DNA from: Planctomycetota bacterium
Lineage (GTDB): Bacteria > Planctomycetota > B15-G4 > SIAN01
Length of the DNA: 64,000 nt
Direction of reading: 5' to 3'
Assembly (NCBI GenBank): GCA_016795285.1
Contig: JAEUIC010000023.1
Span: 143,515 to 207,514 of the forward strand
How positions within the stretch are numbered: the stretch's first letter is position 1; the number at the start of each line of letters is the position of its first letter. The translations under genes were made by a program, and so were the position numbers. Below, one piece after another: positions 50,470 to 59,493 of this stretch. The notes under the pieces are model-generated. The model was not told where the DNA came from, did no database searches, and saw only the letters and a list, made by a program, of their open reading frames with translations.

Positions 50470-53349
50470 ATGTCGAAGCCGAGAAGCTCCTCCCGCGTCG
50501 CGCTCCTCCTCGCCCTCCTCGCGCTGCTGATCGGCGCACCGCTCGCCTCCTCGCGGCCGGGCGGTGGCCTCGCCGCGACTTGCAGCGCCGCGACCTGTGC
50601 TGCCGTGCACGCGCACGCTCCCACGCACGCCGTGGCCGCGCCGCTCGCGGCCCCGGCCCCGGCGCCCGTCGTCGCGAGCGAGAACAAGTGCGATTGCAAG
50701 GCGGGTTTCGGCGCCTGCCAGCACTGGCTGCGCTCGCCGTGGGGCGTGACCGAGGATCCCTGCTACTGCGACAAGTGCCGCGCCGGGCAGGAGCACACTG
50801 GCGACGACGTGCCGGCCGGCATGAACCGCCACTGCTTCGCGAGCGGCCGCTCGGAGTGCTACCTGAAGCGCCACTCGGCGGCGTGGAAACTGAACTGCAG
50901 CGAGTGCGTGAAGAACGAGAAGTGCTGCCCGGTCGAGCACAGCGAGAACTGCCCGAACTGCGACGAGCCGGGCACCGGCCACGTGTCGGCCGAGACGAAG
51001 GCGAAGCTCGCCGAGCGGGTGAAGGCGGAGCGGACGCTCGCCGACAACGACCAGCTCGCCGTGATGTGGAACGAGCACTTCTACGTCGCGTCCGACATCC
51101 GCAGCGTCAAGGTGAAGATGCGCAGCGGCTTCCGCGTCTTCAACGGCCACGAGTACCTGCACCTGATGCTCGAGCGCGCCGAGATGGCGCGGAAGGAGTT
51201 CGTCACCGCGTTCGGCAATCGACTGGTGCTGAAGCGCCCGGTCGCGATCTTCCTGCCCGCGCAGGAAGGCGATGCGGAGGCGATCCAGGGCGCCTACATG
51301 GGCTCGCCGCGCACGAACCAGCTCTACGGCGTGTCGGACGGCACCGCGTTCGTCGGCGGCATGTGCGGCAACGGCTTCTGCAGCTCGGGGCAGAAGTACC
51401 GCCCCGACGAGCTGCTCCACTTCGTGATGCGCCACATGATCGGCCACGCGCTGATCTCGGCGTGGGTGGTCGGCGACGGCAACAACCGGACGCTGCCGCG
51501 CTGGCTCTTCGAAGGCGTCGGCCATTGGCTGTCGCGCAACCAGGAGCGCTTCGAGGACCTCTGCACCTTCTGCGCCGACGAGGGGCAGCCGGTGAACGGC
51601 AGCGGCAAGGGGTGGATGGCCGACTGCGCGAAGATGGCGGCGCGCCCCAAGCTCGACTCGATCGAGAAGCTGTTCGGCAAGACGGCGATCGGGCAGCTCA
51701 CCTACGAGGACCACCAGCGCAGCTGGAGCTACTTGAAGCTCTGCATCGACGAGTGGCGCGAGCCGTTCATCGCGATGCTGGCTGACCTGCGCCAGCAGAA
51801 GGAGGTGCGCGACTCCTTCATGAAGCACCTTGAGTGCACGCCCGAGATCTTCGACCAGCGCTGGAAGGAGCGCCTCTCCGGCAAGCGCCGCTCGATGGAT
51901 CCGAAGAAGGTCGAGGAGGGCGTGCTGGCCGAGAACGAGACGCCCGGCTCGCGCGAGCGCCGGGGGCTGAAGAGCGAGCCCGACCTGCCGGCGCTCGCCG
52001 CCCGCATCCGCGCGCTCGGCACCGTCGACGATCCCGCCACGGTCGACACGCTGCTCGACCTGCTCGAGAAGGACAGCGAGCTGGTGCGCGAGACGGTGAT
52101 GGTCTCGCTGCAGAAGATGAAGTCGCGCGAGTGCACGGCGCGGCTCGCCGACTACGGCCTCGGCCACGCGAACGGCATGGTGCGAGCGTACGCGGCGCGC
52201 GCGTGCGGGAAGTTCGGGCTCGACGGCGCGCTGCCGCAGCTGCGCAAGCAGTTCGTCGGCGACAAGCTCTGGCTGGCGCGCGCGGAAGCGGCGGTCGCGG
52301 TCGGCCGGATGAAGGACACGATCTCGGTCGAGCCGCTCGCGAAGATGGTGGCGACCGACTCGGCGCAGAAGGCGCAGCTCGCCGCGATGGACGCGCTGGC
52401 GATGCTGGGCGAGGAAGCGGAGGAGACCGTCCCGGTCGTCACGAAGCACCTCGAGTCGGAGCCGTGGCAGCTGCGCGTGGTCGCCTGCCAGACGCTCGCC
52501 GACATCGGCAGCATGAAGGCGGTCGACGCGCTGATCGCCCGCATGGAGGTCGAGCAGGGCCACGTCCACGAGGAGATCCACGACGCGCTGAAGAAGATCT
52601 GCCGCCACGACCAGGGGCAGTTCGTCGCCGAGTGGAAGAAGTGGTGGGAGCGCGAGCGCGCGGCGCGCGGCGGCGGCCTCCCCGAGCGGCCGAAGACGCC
52701 CGCCAAGGAGGCGGCCGATCGCTACGCGCCGGCGCCCCGCTACTACGGCATCTCGATCTACAGCAACCGGATCGGCTTCGTGCTCGACACGTCGCAATCG
52801 ATGGACACCAACTTCGAGCCCGATCCGAAGGCGATGAAGGGGCTCTCGCGCGAGTACTCGGGCAACACGAAGCTCGAGATCTGCAAGGAGGAGATCACCC
52901 ACACGCTCGGCAAGCTGAGCTCGCGCGCGCACTTCTCGATCATCGTCTTCAACACCGGCATCCGCAGCTACGACCGCCAGCCGGTGGCGGCGTCGACCGG
53001 CAACATCGAAGCGGCGCAGAGCTGGCTCAAGTCGCTGCCGCCGGTGGGCGAGACCAACTACTACGGCGGCCTGCGCGCGGCGCTGAACCTCGACGAGAAC
53101 AGCCGCGAGTGGGCGGCCAACTTCGAGGCGACGCCCGACACGCTCACCTTCCTCACCGACGGCATGCCGACGCAGGGCGAGATCACCGACGCCGACACGC
53201 TGCTCGAGTGGTACACGGCGCTGAACCGCTACGCCCGCATCCGCACCCACGTCATCGCGTTCGGCACGAAGGGCGTCGACATCCAGATGCTCCAGAAGAT
53301 GGCGGAGCGGAACGGCGGCAAGTTCGTCTGCGTGCCCGAGAAGGGGTAG
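50470..53349 (+). CDS. Exported Cys-rich / peptidase-MA-like / HEAT / vWA protein
   Basis: A 959-residue protein with a signal peptide (about 10-30). A Cys-rich segment at about 70-180 contains CDCKAGFGACQHW, CYCDKCRAGQ, CSECVKNEKCCPVEH and CPNCDE. A gluzincin-like region follows: HMIGH at 322-326 with the downstream WLFEGVGHWL (about 345-354). The catalytic Glu of HExxH is replaced by Met, so it is probably inactive. HEAT repeats cover about 500-720. A vWA domain starts near 765 with a full MIDAS set (DTSQS at 773-777, TDGMPTQG later). It likely works as an extracytoplasmic binding and assembly factor. Confidence 0.85.
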   Translation: MSKPRSSSRVALLLALLALLIGAPLASSRPGGGLAATCSAATCAAVHAHAPTHAVAAPLAAPAPAPVVASENKCDCKAGFGACQHWLRSPWGVTEDPCYCDKCRAGQEHTGDDVPAGMNRHCFASGRSECYLKRHSAAWKLNCSECVKNEKCCPVEHSENCPNCDEPGTGHVSAETKAKLAERVKAERTLADNDQLAVMWNEHFYVASDIRSVKVKMRSGFRVFNGHEYLHLMLERAEMARKEFVTAFGNRLVLKRPVAIFLPAQEGDAEAIQGAYMGSPRTNQLYGVSDGTAFVGGMCGNGFCSSGQKYRPDELLHFVMRHMIGHALISAWVVGDGNNRTLPRWLFEGVGHWLSRNQERFEDLCTFCADEGQPVNGSGKGWMADCAKMAARPKLDSIEKLFGKTAIGQLTYEDHQRSWSYLKLCIDEWREPFIAMLADLRQQKEVRDSFMKHLECTPEIFDQRWKERLSGKRRSMDPKKVEEGVLAENETPGSRERRGLKSEPDLPALAARIRALGTVDDPATVDTLLDLLEKDSELVRETVMVSLQKMKSRECTARLADYGLGHANGMVRAYAARACGKFGLDGALPQLRKQFVGDKLWLARAEAAVAVGRMKDTISVEPLAKMVATDSAQKAQLAAMDALAMLGEEAEETVPVVTKHLESEPWQLRVVACQTLADIGSMKAVDALIARMEVEQGHVHEEIHDALKKICRHDQGQFVAEWKKWWERERAARGGGLPERPKTPAKEAADRYAPAPRYYGISIYSNRIGFVLDTSQSMDTNFEPDPKAMKGLSREYSGNTKLEICKEEITHTLGKLSSRAHFSIIVFNTGIRSYDRQPVAASTGNIEAAQSWLKSLPPVGETNYYGGLRAALNLDENSREWAANFEATPDTLTFLTDGMPTQGEITDADTLLEWYTALNRYARIRTHVIAFGTKGVDIQMLQKMAERNGGKFVCVPEKG

Positions 53350-53750
53350 GCGCGCGCGACGCGAGGTGGCGGGGGGAAAACGGCGGTCCGAACCGCACCA
53401 TGCGCGCGGCGAGTCGCGCCCCGGGTGACGCTTCCCGGCAGCGAGGGTGCCGCTGTGGCATCGCCATCGCGACGCCCTTCGGCGCGCGGTGAAGATTTGA
53501 CGTGTCCGGTCGACGGCACCGTTTCCGTCTGTTAGAGCCGCGCACCGTCCGCTCGCTGCGTGCGATCGACTGCGGCTGCCGATGGGCTCGTCGATCTCCG
53601 TCCCGTCCGTCGCCGCTTCGCACTCCGGAGCATGGCTTGCCACCAGACGCTCTCCCTGCCGGCTCGTCGCCGCGGCGTTCGAGCGTCCCTCCGGTTGCCG
53701 CGACGCCTCGCCTTGGCGCGGTTGCCGCCGCCGCCGCTCCGGCGCCCGCC
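53350..53750. other. Intergenic region, about 400 bases
   Basis: No gene can be supported here. The frame of the PHP protein is open through 53502-53750, but its translation is Arg/Pro/Ser-rich with no domain. No hairpin or promoter stands out. Confidence 0.4.
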
Positions 53751-54971
53751 GTGCGTCTCCTCCCGCGCACGTTGGCGACGCAACGCGAGCACGCTTCGCT
53801 CGGCAGCGCCCTCCATCGAGCGGCTCGTCGCGCGATCCGCGGCTCGATCCGCTTCGCCGCGTTCGCGTTCGCGGCGGTCGCGCTCCTCCACGCGACGGTT
53901 CCGGTGCACGAGTTCGCGCCGCCGACGCCGTTCCACGGCGCCGAGTGGTCGACGCCCTATCGCGACGCTCCGCCCGATTGGCAGCGCGTCAACCTCCACG
54001 CGCACCCCGACCGCAAGTGGTGGGGCGCGCTCGACGAGGCCAGCGAACAGGCGATCGTCGACGAGTACGACCGGCTCGGCTTCGCGGCCGTCGCCATCAC
54101 CGACTACATGGGCCACCGCTCGCCCACGCCCGGCGCCGCGACGCTGCTGCACGGTTACGAGCACGGCTACGGCTGGCGCAAGTGGCACCAGCTCTGCTTC
54201 GGCGGCGACGCCGTCGAGTGGCTCGACTACCCGCTCTGCCAGGGGGTCGACGAGAAGCAGCACGTGCTCGATCGCCTCGCGGCGCGGCACGACTTCATCG
54301 TCCTCGCCCATCCGGCGCTGCTCGACGCCTACTCGCTCGACGACGTGCGCGCGCTGCAGGGCTACGACGCGATCGAGGTCCTCTCGCCCTATGCCGACTC
54401 GGTGGCGCATTGGGATGCGGCGCTCAGCGCCGGTCGGCGCGTCGGCGCGATCGCCACCGACGACCTGCACGGCCTGTCGCGGCGGCGCCACCACACGCGC
54501 TACTCGACCTACGTCGACGCGGACGATCGCTCCGCCGAGGCGCTCTTCGCGGCGTTGCGCGCCGGGCGGATGACCTGCGCCGTGTCGTGCGAGGAACCGC
54601 CGCCGTTCCAGCTGGCGCGCCACGCGATCCGCGCCGGCCGCCTCGAGGTCGCCTTCACCGCGCCGGTCGATCGCATCGACTTCCTCGGCCGCGAGGGGCG
54701 CCTGCTGCAGAGCACGGGGCCGGGCTGCTCCGCCTCGTTCGAGCTGCCGGCCGACGAGCCCTACGTCCGCGTCGAAGCGACCCACCGCGAGATGCGCCTG
54801 CTGGCCAACCCCGCCGTGCGCACCAGCGGCGGCGCCGCTCCGCTCGCGACGGCGTCGGTGCAGCCGATCGCCACCTTCACGCGCGCGGCGGCGCTGCTGC
54901 TGCTCGCCGCGCTGCTCGGCTGGATCGCCTGGCGCGGCCCCGATCGCCTGCGGCTCCTCCCCCGCGGCTGA
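53751..54971 (+). CDS. Membrane-anchored PHP-domain phosphoesterase-like protein
   Basis: About 406 residues from the GTG at 53751; the start is uncertain, as the frame is open to 53502 and no ribosome site stands out. A membrane helix (RFAAFAFAAVALLHATVP) lies near the N terminus. The PHP domain shows NLHAHPDRKWWG, VAITDYMGHR, FIVLAHPALLDAYS and AIATDDLHGLS, giving the His and Asp ligands of the metal site. A beta-rich domain and a final membrane helix (AAALLLLAALLGWIAWRG) complete it. PHP enzymes hydrolyse phosphoesters; here the active site would face outward between two membrane helices. The substrate is unknown. Confidence 0.72.
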   Translation: MRLLPRTLATQREHASLGSALHRAARRAIRGSIRFAAFAFAAVALLHATVPVHEFAPPTPFHGAEWSTPYRDAPPDWQRVNLHAHPDRKWWGALDEASEQAIVDEYDRLGFAAVAITDYMGHRSPTPGAATLLHGYEHGYGWRKWHQLCFGGDAVEWLDYPLCQGVDEKQHVLDRLAARHDFIVLAHPALLDAYSLDDVRALQGYDAIEVLSPYADSVAHWDAALSAGRRVGAIATDDLHGLSRRRHHTRYSTYVDADDRSAEALFAALRAGRMTCAVSCEEPPPFQLARHAIRAGRLEVAFTAPVDRIDFLGREGRLLQSTGPGCSASFELPADEPYVRVEATHREMRLLANPAVRTSGGAAPLATASVQPIATFTRAAALLLLAALLGWIAWRGPDRLRLLPRG

Positions 54972-55088
54972 TCGCGACGAGCGGGTGGGCGGCGGTGCAT
55001 GGCGCACCTCACGCGCGCGAACCGCGAGCGGGGGCTACCGTGGCGTGCCGCGACGGTTCCGGGCGATGTCGCGCGAGTGGAGCGAACG

Positions 55089-55616
55089 ATGGGTCGCAAG
55101 GACGAGGGGCAACCGGGCAGCTTCGCGGCGCTCGACGCGACGATCCGCGCCATCTGCCTGGCGCTGCCCGGCACCAAGGTGACGCTCACCTGGGGCAAGC
55201 CGCACTACCGCGTCGGCGAGAAGATCTTCGCGGGCGCCAACGACGAGGGGGGCCGGCTCACGGTCGGCTTCAAGCTCGACAAGGGGCACGCCGCCGAGCT
55301 GGTGCAGCGCGACCCGCGCTTCCGCGTCGCGCCGTACGTGGGCAAGCACGGCTGGGTCGAGATGGAGCTCGGCCCCGCGCTGCAGGCGGGCACGCTCGAC
55401 GAGGCGGAGCTGCGCGGCTACCTGCTCGAGAGCTACCGCCGCATCGCGCCGAAGCGGTTGCTGGCGCGGATGGGCGTCGAGGCGCCGCTCGCGCGACTCC
55501 CGCGGTCCGGCGCCGCGCCGCTCACTTCGCCGGCGGGGCGAAGAGCTGCTCGTCCAGCGCGACGTCCAGCTCGAGCTGCGTCTCGCCCTTCACCGAATCG
55601 TCGGCGAGGCCGTTGA
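55089..55616 (+). CDS. MmcQ/YjbR family DNA-binding protein
   Basis: A 175-residue protein with the family pattern: IRAICLALPGTKVTLTWGKP, HYRVGEKIFA, PRFRVAPYVGKHGWVEMEL and LRGYLLESYRRIAPKRL. The start MGRKDEG is preceded by GGAG. The last 40 residues (Arg/Ala/Pro-rich) overlap the convergent YHS-like gene by 95 bases and look like read-through into its antisense strand, so the natural protein may have lost an earlier stop. The family folds like a CyaY-type double wing; its role is poorly defined. Confidence 0.82.
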   Translation: MGRKDEGQPGSFAALDATIRAICLALPGTKVTLTWGKPHYRVGEKIFAGANDEGGRLTVGFKLDKGHAAELVQRDPRFRVAPYVGKHGWVEMELGPALQAGTLDEAELRGYLLESYRRIAPKRLLARMGVEAPLARLPRSGAAPLTSPAGRRAARPARRPARAASRPSPNRRRGR

Positions 55617-56583
55617 GCGCGACCTCTTGCAGGCGCACCGGCAGCGTGAGCTTGCCCGCCGTCTGCCAGCCCGTGACGCGCCGCACGACCGGCGCGTAGC
55701 CGCGCGAGGTGAGGGCGAGGAAGCGCAGCTCGACCAGCCGCCCGCTCTTCGCGTCGAGCGCCAGCGTCACGTTGTGCTGCGCGGCGTGCACCGTGACCAG
55801 CTCGACCGCGCGGCCGTCGACGGTGTCGCTCCCAGCCGGCACCGCGAGCAGGTTCTTGCGCTCGCGCGCGATCCAGAGCGGCTGCTGCAGCGCCTCGCGC
55901 AGCGCGACCTTGGTCGAGACGGCGCCGAGCGGCAGCTCCTCTTCGGGCGAGAAACGCTTCGCGGCGGCGCCGCTCACCGCGTGGCCGTAGCCGCGGCCGC
56001 CCCACGACTCCTCGAAGCGGTAGCGCGCCGGGAAGGCGAACCAGAGGTCGCGCGTCCCTTCGTAGAGCGTCGTCCCCGACACCGCCTCGAGCGTCGCGTG
56101 GAGGTGGACGCTCTTCAGCGCGTCGAGCGCCGCCACGTCGCCGAACGCCGCCGCCGCCTTCTCGAGCAGCGCCTGACCGGCCGCCTTCGCCGCGTCGTCG
56201 TGCGCGGGCGGCGCCTCGTCGGGCGGCTGCAGCTTGTCGGGCGCCTTCAGGAACCCGGCGCGGCACTGGTCGGAGGCGAAGACCCAGATCCGCTCGTTCC
56301 AGACCGCGAAGCGATCGGGAGCGCCCATGCCCGAGAGGGGGCCCATGCGGCCGCACGCGCCATCCCACTGGATGCCCCACCGTTCGGGCGCGTCGAGGAA
56401 GAGGTCGCGGTTCTCCTCGGAGGCGAAGAGGTAGCGGAAGGCGCCGTGGTCGATGAAGAGCTCGCGCTCACCGGGGACTTCGCGGCCGTCGATCAGCTCG
56501 ATCGGGTCGAACCCCTTCAGCGCGAGCTGGCCGTCGCCGCGCGCGAGCCCGATCAGCAGCGCCCCGAATCCACTCAGCACCAT
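55522..56583 (-). CDS. YHS-like domain protein
   Basis: A 353-residue protein. The N-terminal part (about 15-85) resembles a YHS domain: ALKGFDPIELIDG, ELFIDHGAFRYLFASEENRD, FLDAPERWGIQWDGACGRMG. YHS domains accompany metal-handling enzymes. A C-terminal region of about 230 residues is beta-rich (LVTVHAAQHNVTLALDAKSG, RLVELRFLALTSRGY), perhaps a lipoprotein-carrier-like sheet. The start MVLSGFG has AGGAG upstream. A further 25 in-frame codons upstream fall in a tandem repeat and were left out. Confidence 0.7.
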   Translation of the reverse strand: MVLSGFGALLIGLARGDGQLALKGFDPIELIDGREVPGERELFIDHGAFRYLFASEENRDLFLDAPERWGIQWDGACGRMGPLSGMGAPDRFAVWNERIWVFASDQCRAGFLKAPDKLQPPDEAPPAHDDAAKAAGQALLEKAAAAFGDVAALDALKSVHLHATLEAVSGTTLYEGTRDLWFAFPARYRFEESWGGRGYGHAVSGAAAKRFSPEEELPLGAVSTKVALREALQQPLWIARERKNLLAVPAGSDTVDGRAVELVTVHAAQHNVTLALDAKSGRLVELRFLALTSRGYAPVVRRVTGWQTAGKLTLPVRLQEVALNGLADDSVKGETQLELDVALDEQLFAPPAK

Positions 56584-56611
56584 GGCTCTCTCCTGCCTGC
56601 GGTCGTTCTGG

Positions 56612-56648
56612 TCCGTGCCGCCCTGTTCCGTGCCGCCCTGTTCCGTGC
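56612..56648. repeat. 15-base tandem repeat upstream of the YHS-like gene
   Basis: The unit TCCGTGCCGCCCTGT is present twice in full (56612-56626 and 56627-56641), plus seven bases of a third unit. It lies 30-65 bases before the start codon, in the leader of the minus-strand gene, and could influence its expression. Confidence 0.85.
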
Positions 56649-56831
56649 GCCGCGGCATTCCTTTCCGACGTGGCCGCGGGACGCTACCGATGCGCTCCTC
56701 GGCCGGGGAGGCCCCGGGGCGCTAAGCTCCCGCCCGCTTCGGAAGTCCCGGCGGCGCCGCTCCGGCGCGCCCCCTTCCGGCAGAGGAGCCGGCGACGCCG
56801 CTCGCGCGAGCGTCCGCCGCATGCGACGACC

Positions 56832-58181
56832 ATGATCGTCATGAAGTTCGGTGGCACCTCGGTCGGCGACGCCGCCAACATCCGCCGCGTCGTCGAGCTG
56901 GTGCGCGCGCGGCGGGCCGATCGGCCGTGCGTCGTCGTCTCGGCCCATTCCGGCGTGACCGACGCGCTGCTCGACCAGGCGCAGAAGGCGGTCGCCGGCA
57001 AGCACGACGTCGCGCCGCTGCGCGAGCGCCACCAGAAGATCTGCGAGGAGCTCGGCGTCACCGTGCCCGAGCACGACGGCCTCTTCCAGGAGCTCGCCGA
57101 CCTGCTGCGGGGCATCTCGCTGGTCGCCGAATCGACCCCGCGCCTGCTCGACCACGTGGCGAGCTTCGGCGAGCGCCTCTCGGTCCACACCGTCGCGGCG
57201 GCGCTGCGCGCGGCGGGCGTGCCGGCCAGCGCGGTCATGGCCTACGACGCCGGCCTGAAGACCGATTCGCGCTACCAGAAGGCGAAGCCGCTGCCCGAGA
57301 GCTTCGACGCGATCGCCGCCAACCTCGCGACGCGCGCCGAAGTGCCGGTGGTGACCGGCTTCATCGCGAAGGACGCCGCCGGCTCCATCACGACGATCGG
57401 CCGCAACGGCTCCGACTACAGCGCGTCGCTGTTCGGCCGCGCGCTGCGCGCCAGCGAGATCCAGATCTGGACCGACGTGCCGGGCGTGATGACGGCCGAT
57501 CCGCGGCTGGTGCCCGACGCGCGCCCGATCGAGTCGATGACCTACGACGAGGCGGCCGAGATCGCCTTCTGCGGCGGCAAGGTGCTCCACCCGGCGACGC
57601 TGCAGCCGGCCGTCGAGGCCGACATCCCGGTGCGCGTCCTCGACACGCGCAACCCGAGCGGCCCCAACACGGTGATCTGGCGCGAGGTGCCGCCGTCGCG
57701 GCCGGTCGTGCGCACGGTGGTGCAGAAGCGCGGCATCTGCCTGGTCAACATCGTCACGCCGCGCATGCTCGGCGCGCACGGCTACATGGCGCGCATCTTC
57801 GACGTCGCGGCGCGGCACGAGGTGGCGCTCGACATGATCGCCACCACCGAGATCTCGGTGTCGGCCACGGTCGAGGACGATCGCCGCCGGCTGCCCGCGC
57901 TGCTGGCCGAGCTGCAGACGCTCGGCGAGGTGACGATCGACGGCCAAGTGTCGGCGGTGGCCGTCGTCGGCCACGCGGTCGGCGAGTCGCCCGAGACGAT
58001 CGGCGCGATCTTCTCGACGCTCGCGCGCGAAGGGATCGCGCTGCGGATGGTCTCGATGGGCGCGCGGCGGACCAACGTCGGCATCGTCGTCGGCGAGGCC
58101 GACACGGCGCGCGCCGTCCAGTCGCTCCACGCCGCGCTCTGCCTCGAGCCCGAGAAGGCGAAGGCCGCCACCGCTCGCTGA
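56832..58181 (+). CDS. lysC: Aspartate kinase
   Basis: A 449-residue enzyme. MKFGGTSVGDAANIRRVVEL opens the catalytic domain, followed by VVSAHSGVTDALL, SFGERLSVHTVAAAL, FIAKDAAGSITTIGRNGSDY and VPGVMTADPRLVPDARPIES. Two ACT domains fill the C terminus (about 295-449), including VSMGARRTNVGIVV. It phosphorylates aspartate as the first step towards Lys, Thr and Met, and the ACT domains make it subject to feedback control. Whether it is the monofunctional class is clear from length: no homoserine dehydrogenase follows. An ATG three codons downstream is an alternative start. Confidence 0.95.
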   Translation: MIVMKFGGTSVGDAANIRRVVELVRARRADRPCVVVSAHSGVTDALLDQAQKAVAGKHDVAPLRERHQKICEELGVTVPEHDGLFQELADLLRGISLVAESTPRLLDHVASFGERLSVHTVAAALRAAGVPASAVMAYDAGLKTDSRYQKAKPLPESFDAIAANLATRAEVPVVTGFIAKDAAGSITTIGRNGSDYSASLFGRALRASEIQIWTDVPGVMTADPRLVPDARPIESMTYDEAAEIAFCGGKVLHPATLQPAVEADIPVRVLDTRNPSGPNTVIWREVPPSRPVVRTVVQKRGICLVNIVTPRMLGAHGYMARIFDVAARHEVALDMIATTEISVSATVEDDRRRLPALLAELQTLGEVTIDGQVSAVAVVGHAVGESPETIGAIFSTLAREGIALRMVSMGARRTNVGIVVGEADTARAVQSLHAALCLEPEKAKAATAR

Positions 58182-58190
58182 GCGGCCGTT

Positions 58191-58317
58191 CCGATCCGGG
58201 AGCGCTCCGCCGCCCGAAACCGCACTTTCAGATCGCTTTCCGATCCTTCCCGCGTTGCTCCCCCGGGAAAAACGAGGTGGATGTGCGGTTTCCGTCGGCG
58301 GGGCGCTCCCGGATCGG
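58191..58317. repeat. Long imperfect inverted repeat
   Basis: Arms of 35 bases at 58191-58225 and 58283-58317 are complementary at 32 of 35 positions. The 57-base spacer shows weaker inner complementarity. The element fills most of the gap between lysC and the next gene. It starts 10 bases after the lysC stop, so it may terminate lysC; its length also fits a non-autonomous mobile remnant or a regulatory cruciform. Confidence 0.85.
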
Positions 58318-58396
58318 GATGCCGGGAGCATTCGCCGGGGTCGAGCGTTCTGTCGGGCGGGGAGCGAAGGCGTACCACCACCCACGGAGCGAAACG

Positions 58397-59479
58397 ATGG
58401 ACGCGATGCGGATCTTGGCGGCGGGCGTGCTGCTCGGCGGTGCGACCTTCGGGCAAGGCGTCGAGCGGGCCGCGAAGAGCGACACCAGGAGCGACAAGAA
58501 GAGCGACGCGACGCGCGACGCGCAGTCGTCGTCGAGCCGCTCGGTCAGCGTGCAGCGCTCGAGCGACGTGAACGGCGTGAAGTCGACCACCAGCGCCAAA
58601 CGCACCGAAAAGGACGGCGTCGTCGTCGAGGAGAGCGGCGACCCGACGCTGCTCGACGAACTGATGAAGAGCGGCGTCCACATCGACGATCTCGAGCGCC
58701 TCGTGCGCGAGCTGGCCAAGCTCGATCGGCCGGCGCTTCCGAGCGGTGGCGCGCTCGGCGATCCGCTGCCGCTGCGACCCGGCAAGGGCGACGGCAAGCC
58801 GGTCGTGCGGCGCGTCGTGAAGGTGGCGAAGGGGGGCAGCGGCGCCGAAGGGGGCTGCGACCCGCTCCCGTCCGGCTCGCTGCCGGGCTTCCCGCGCGGT
58901 CTCCCCGCCGGCCCGCTCGCGGGTGGTGAGCTCGGCGACCTCGCCGACCTCCGCTCGCTCGGCTTCGACGTGACCGGCCTCGAGGAGCTGATCGAGCAGA
59001 CTGTCGCCGACGCGCTGGCCGGCCGCCTGCCCGACCCGAAGGAGCTCGAGCGGCGCGCGCAGAGGATCCGCGTGAACGGCGCGCCGGTCGACGTGCAGAC
59101 CGAGGTGCTCTCGGGCGCCGAGGCGCTCGCCGAGCTCGAGCGGCGCTGCCCGGAGCTCGCGGGCGAGCTCGACGAGCTGCTGCGCGAAGTCGGCGGCTCG
59201 CTCGACTGCGAGTTCGCGCGGCAGTCGTCGCACGACGCCGCGTCGTCGAGCGATTCGCGCCGCTCGAGCGATCGCTCCCGCGTGCGCGACGCCGACAGCA
59301 CACGCGACGCCGACCGCTCGCGCGACGCGGAGCGCAACCGCTCGGGCACGGTGGCCCCCGCCGATCCGACGAAGCGCGTCGCGCCGACCCCGCCGAAGAA
59401 GCCGACCCAGGCGAGCAAGCCGGCGACGCCCGCCAAGCCGAGCAAGCCGGCAGCGCCGATCCGCGAGATCGGCGCCTGA
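58397..59479 (+). CDS. Exported hydrophilic protein of unknown function
   Basis: A 360-residue protein with a short signal peptide (MRILAAGVLLGGATFGQG). The mature part is rich in Ser, Asp, Lys and Arg, with a Leu-rich helical region at about 85-110 (LLDELMKSGVHIDDLERLVR) and at 180-270 (LEELIEQTVADALAGRLPDP, LAELERRCPELAGELDELLR). The end is a Lys/Pro/Ala tail. GGAG lies ten bases before the ATG. It directly precedes an ECF sigma/anti-sigma pair, so it may belong to the same regulon. The family was not recognised. Confidence 0.65.
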   Translation: MDAMRILAAGVLLGGATFGQGVERAAKSDTRSDKKSDATRDAQSSSSRSVSVQRSSDVNGVKSTTSAKRTEKDGVVVEESGDPTLLDELMKSGVHIDDLERLVRELAKLDRPALPSGGALGDPLPLRPGKGDGKPVVRRVVKVAKGGSGAEGGCDPLPSGSLPGFPRGLPAGPLAGGELGDLADLRSLGFDVTGLEELIEQTVADALAGRLPDPKELERRAQRIRVNGAPVDVQTEVLSGAEALAELERRCPELAGELDELLREVGGSLDCEFARQSSHDAASSSDSRRSSDRSRVRDADSTRDADRSRDAERNRSGTVAPADPTKRVAPTPPKKPTQASKPATPAKPSKPAAPIREIGA

Positions 59480-59493
59480 ACGAGCCGCGACTC

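Noticed and set aside
50299..53643. A 1114-codon frame antisense to the vWA protein gene
   Set aside because: No recognisable motif; the plus-strand frame has a signal peptide, Cys clusters and a MIDAS.
53502..53750. An N-terminal extension of the PHP protein
   Set aside because: The extra 83 residues are Arg/Pro/Ser-rich with no motif, and the membrane helix sits well after them.
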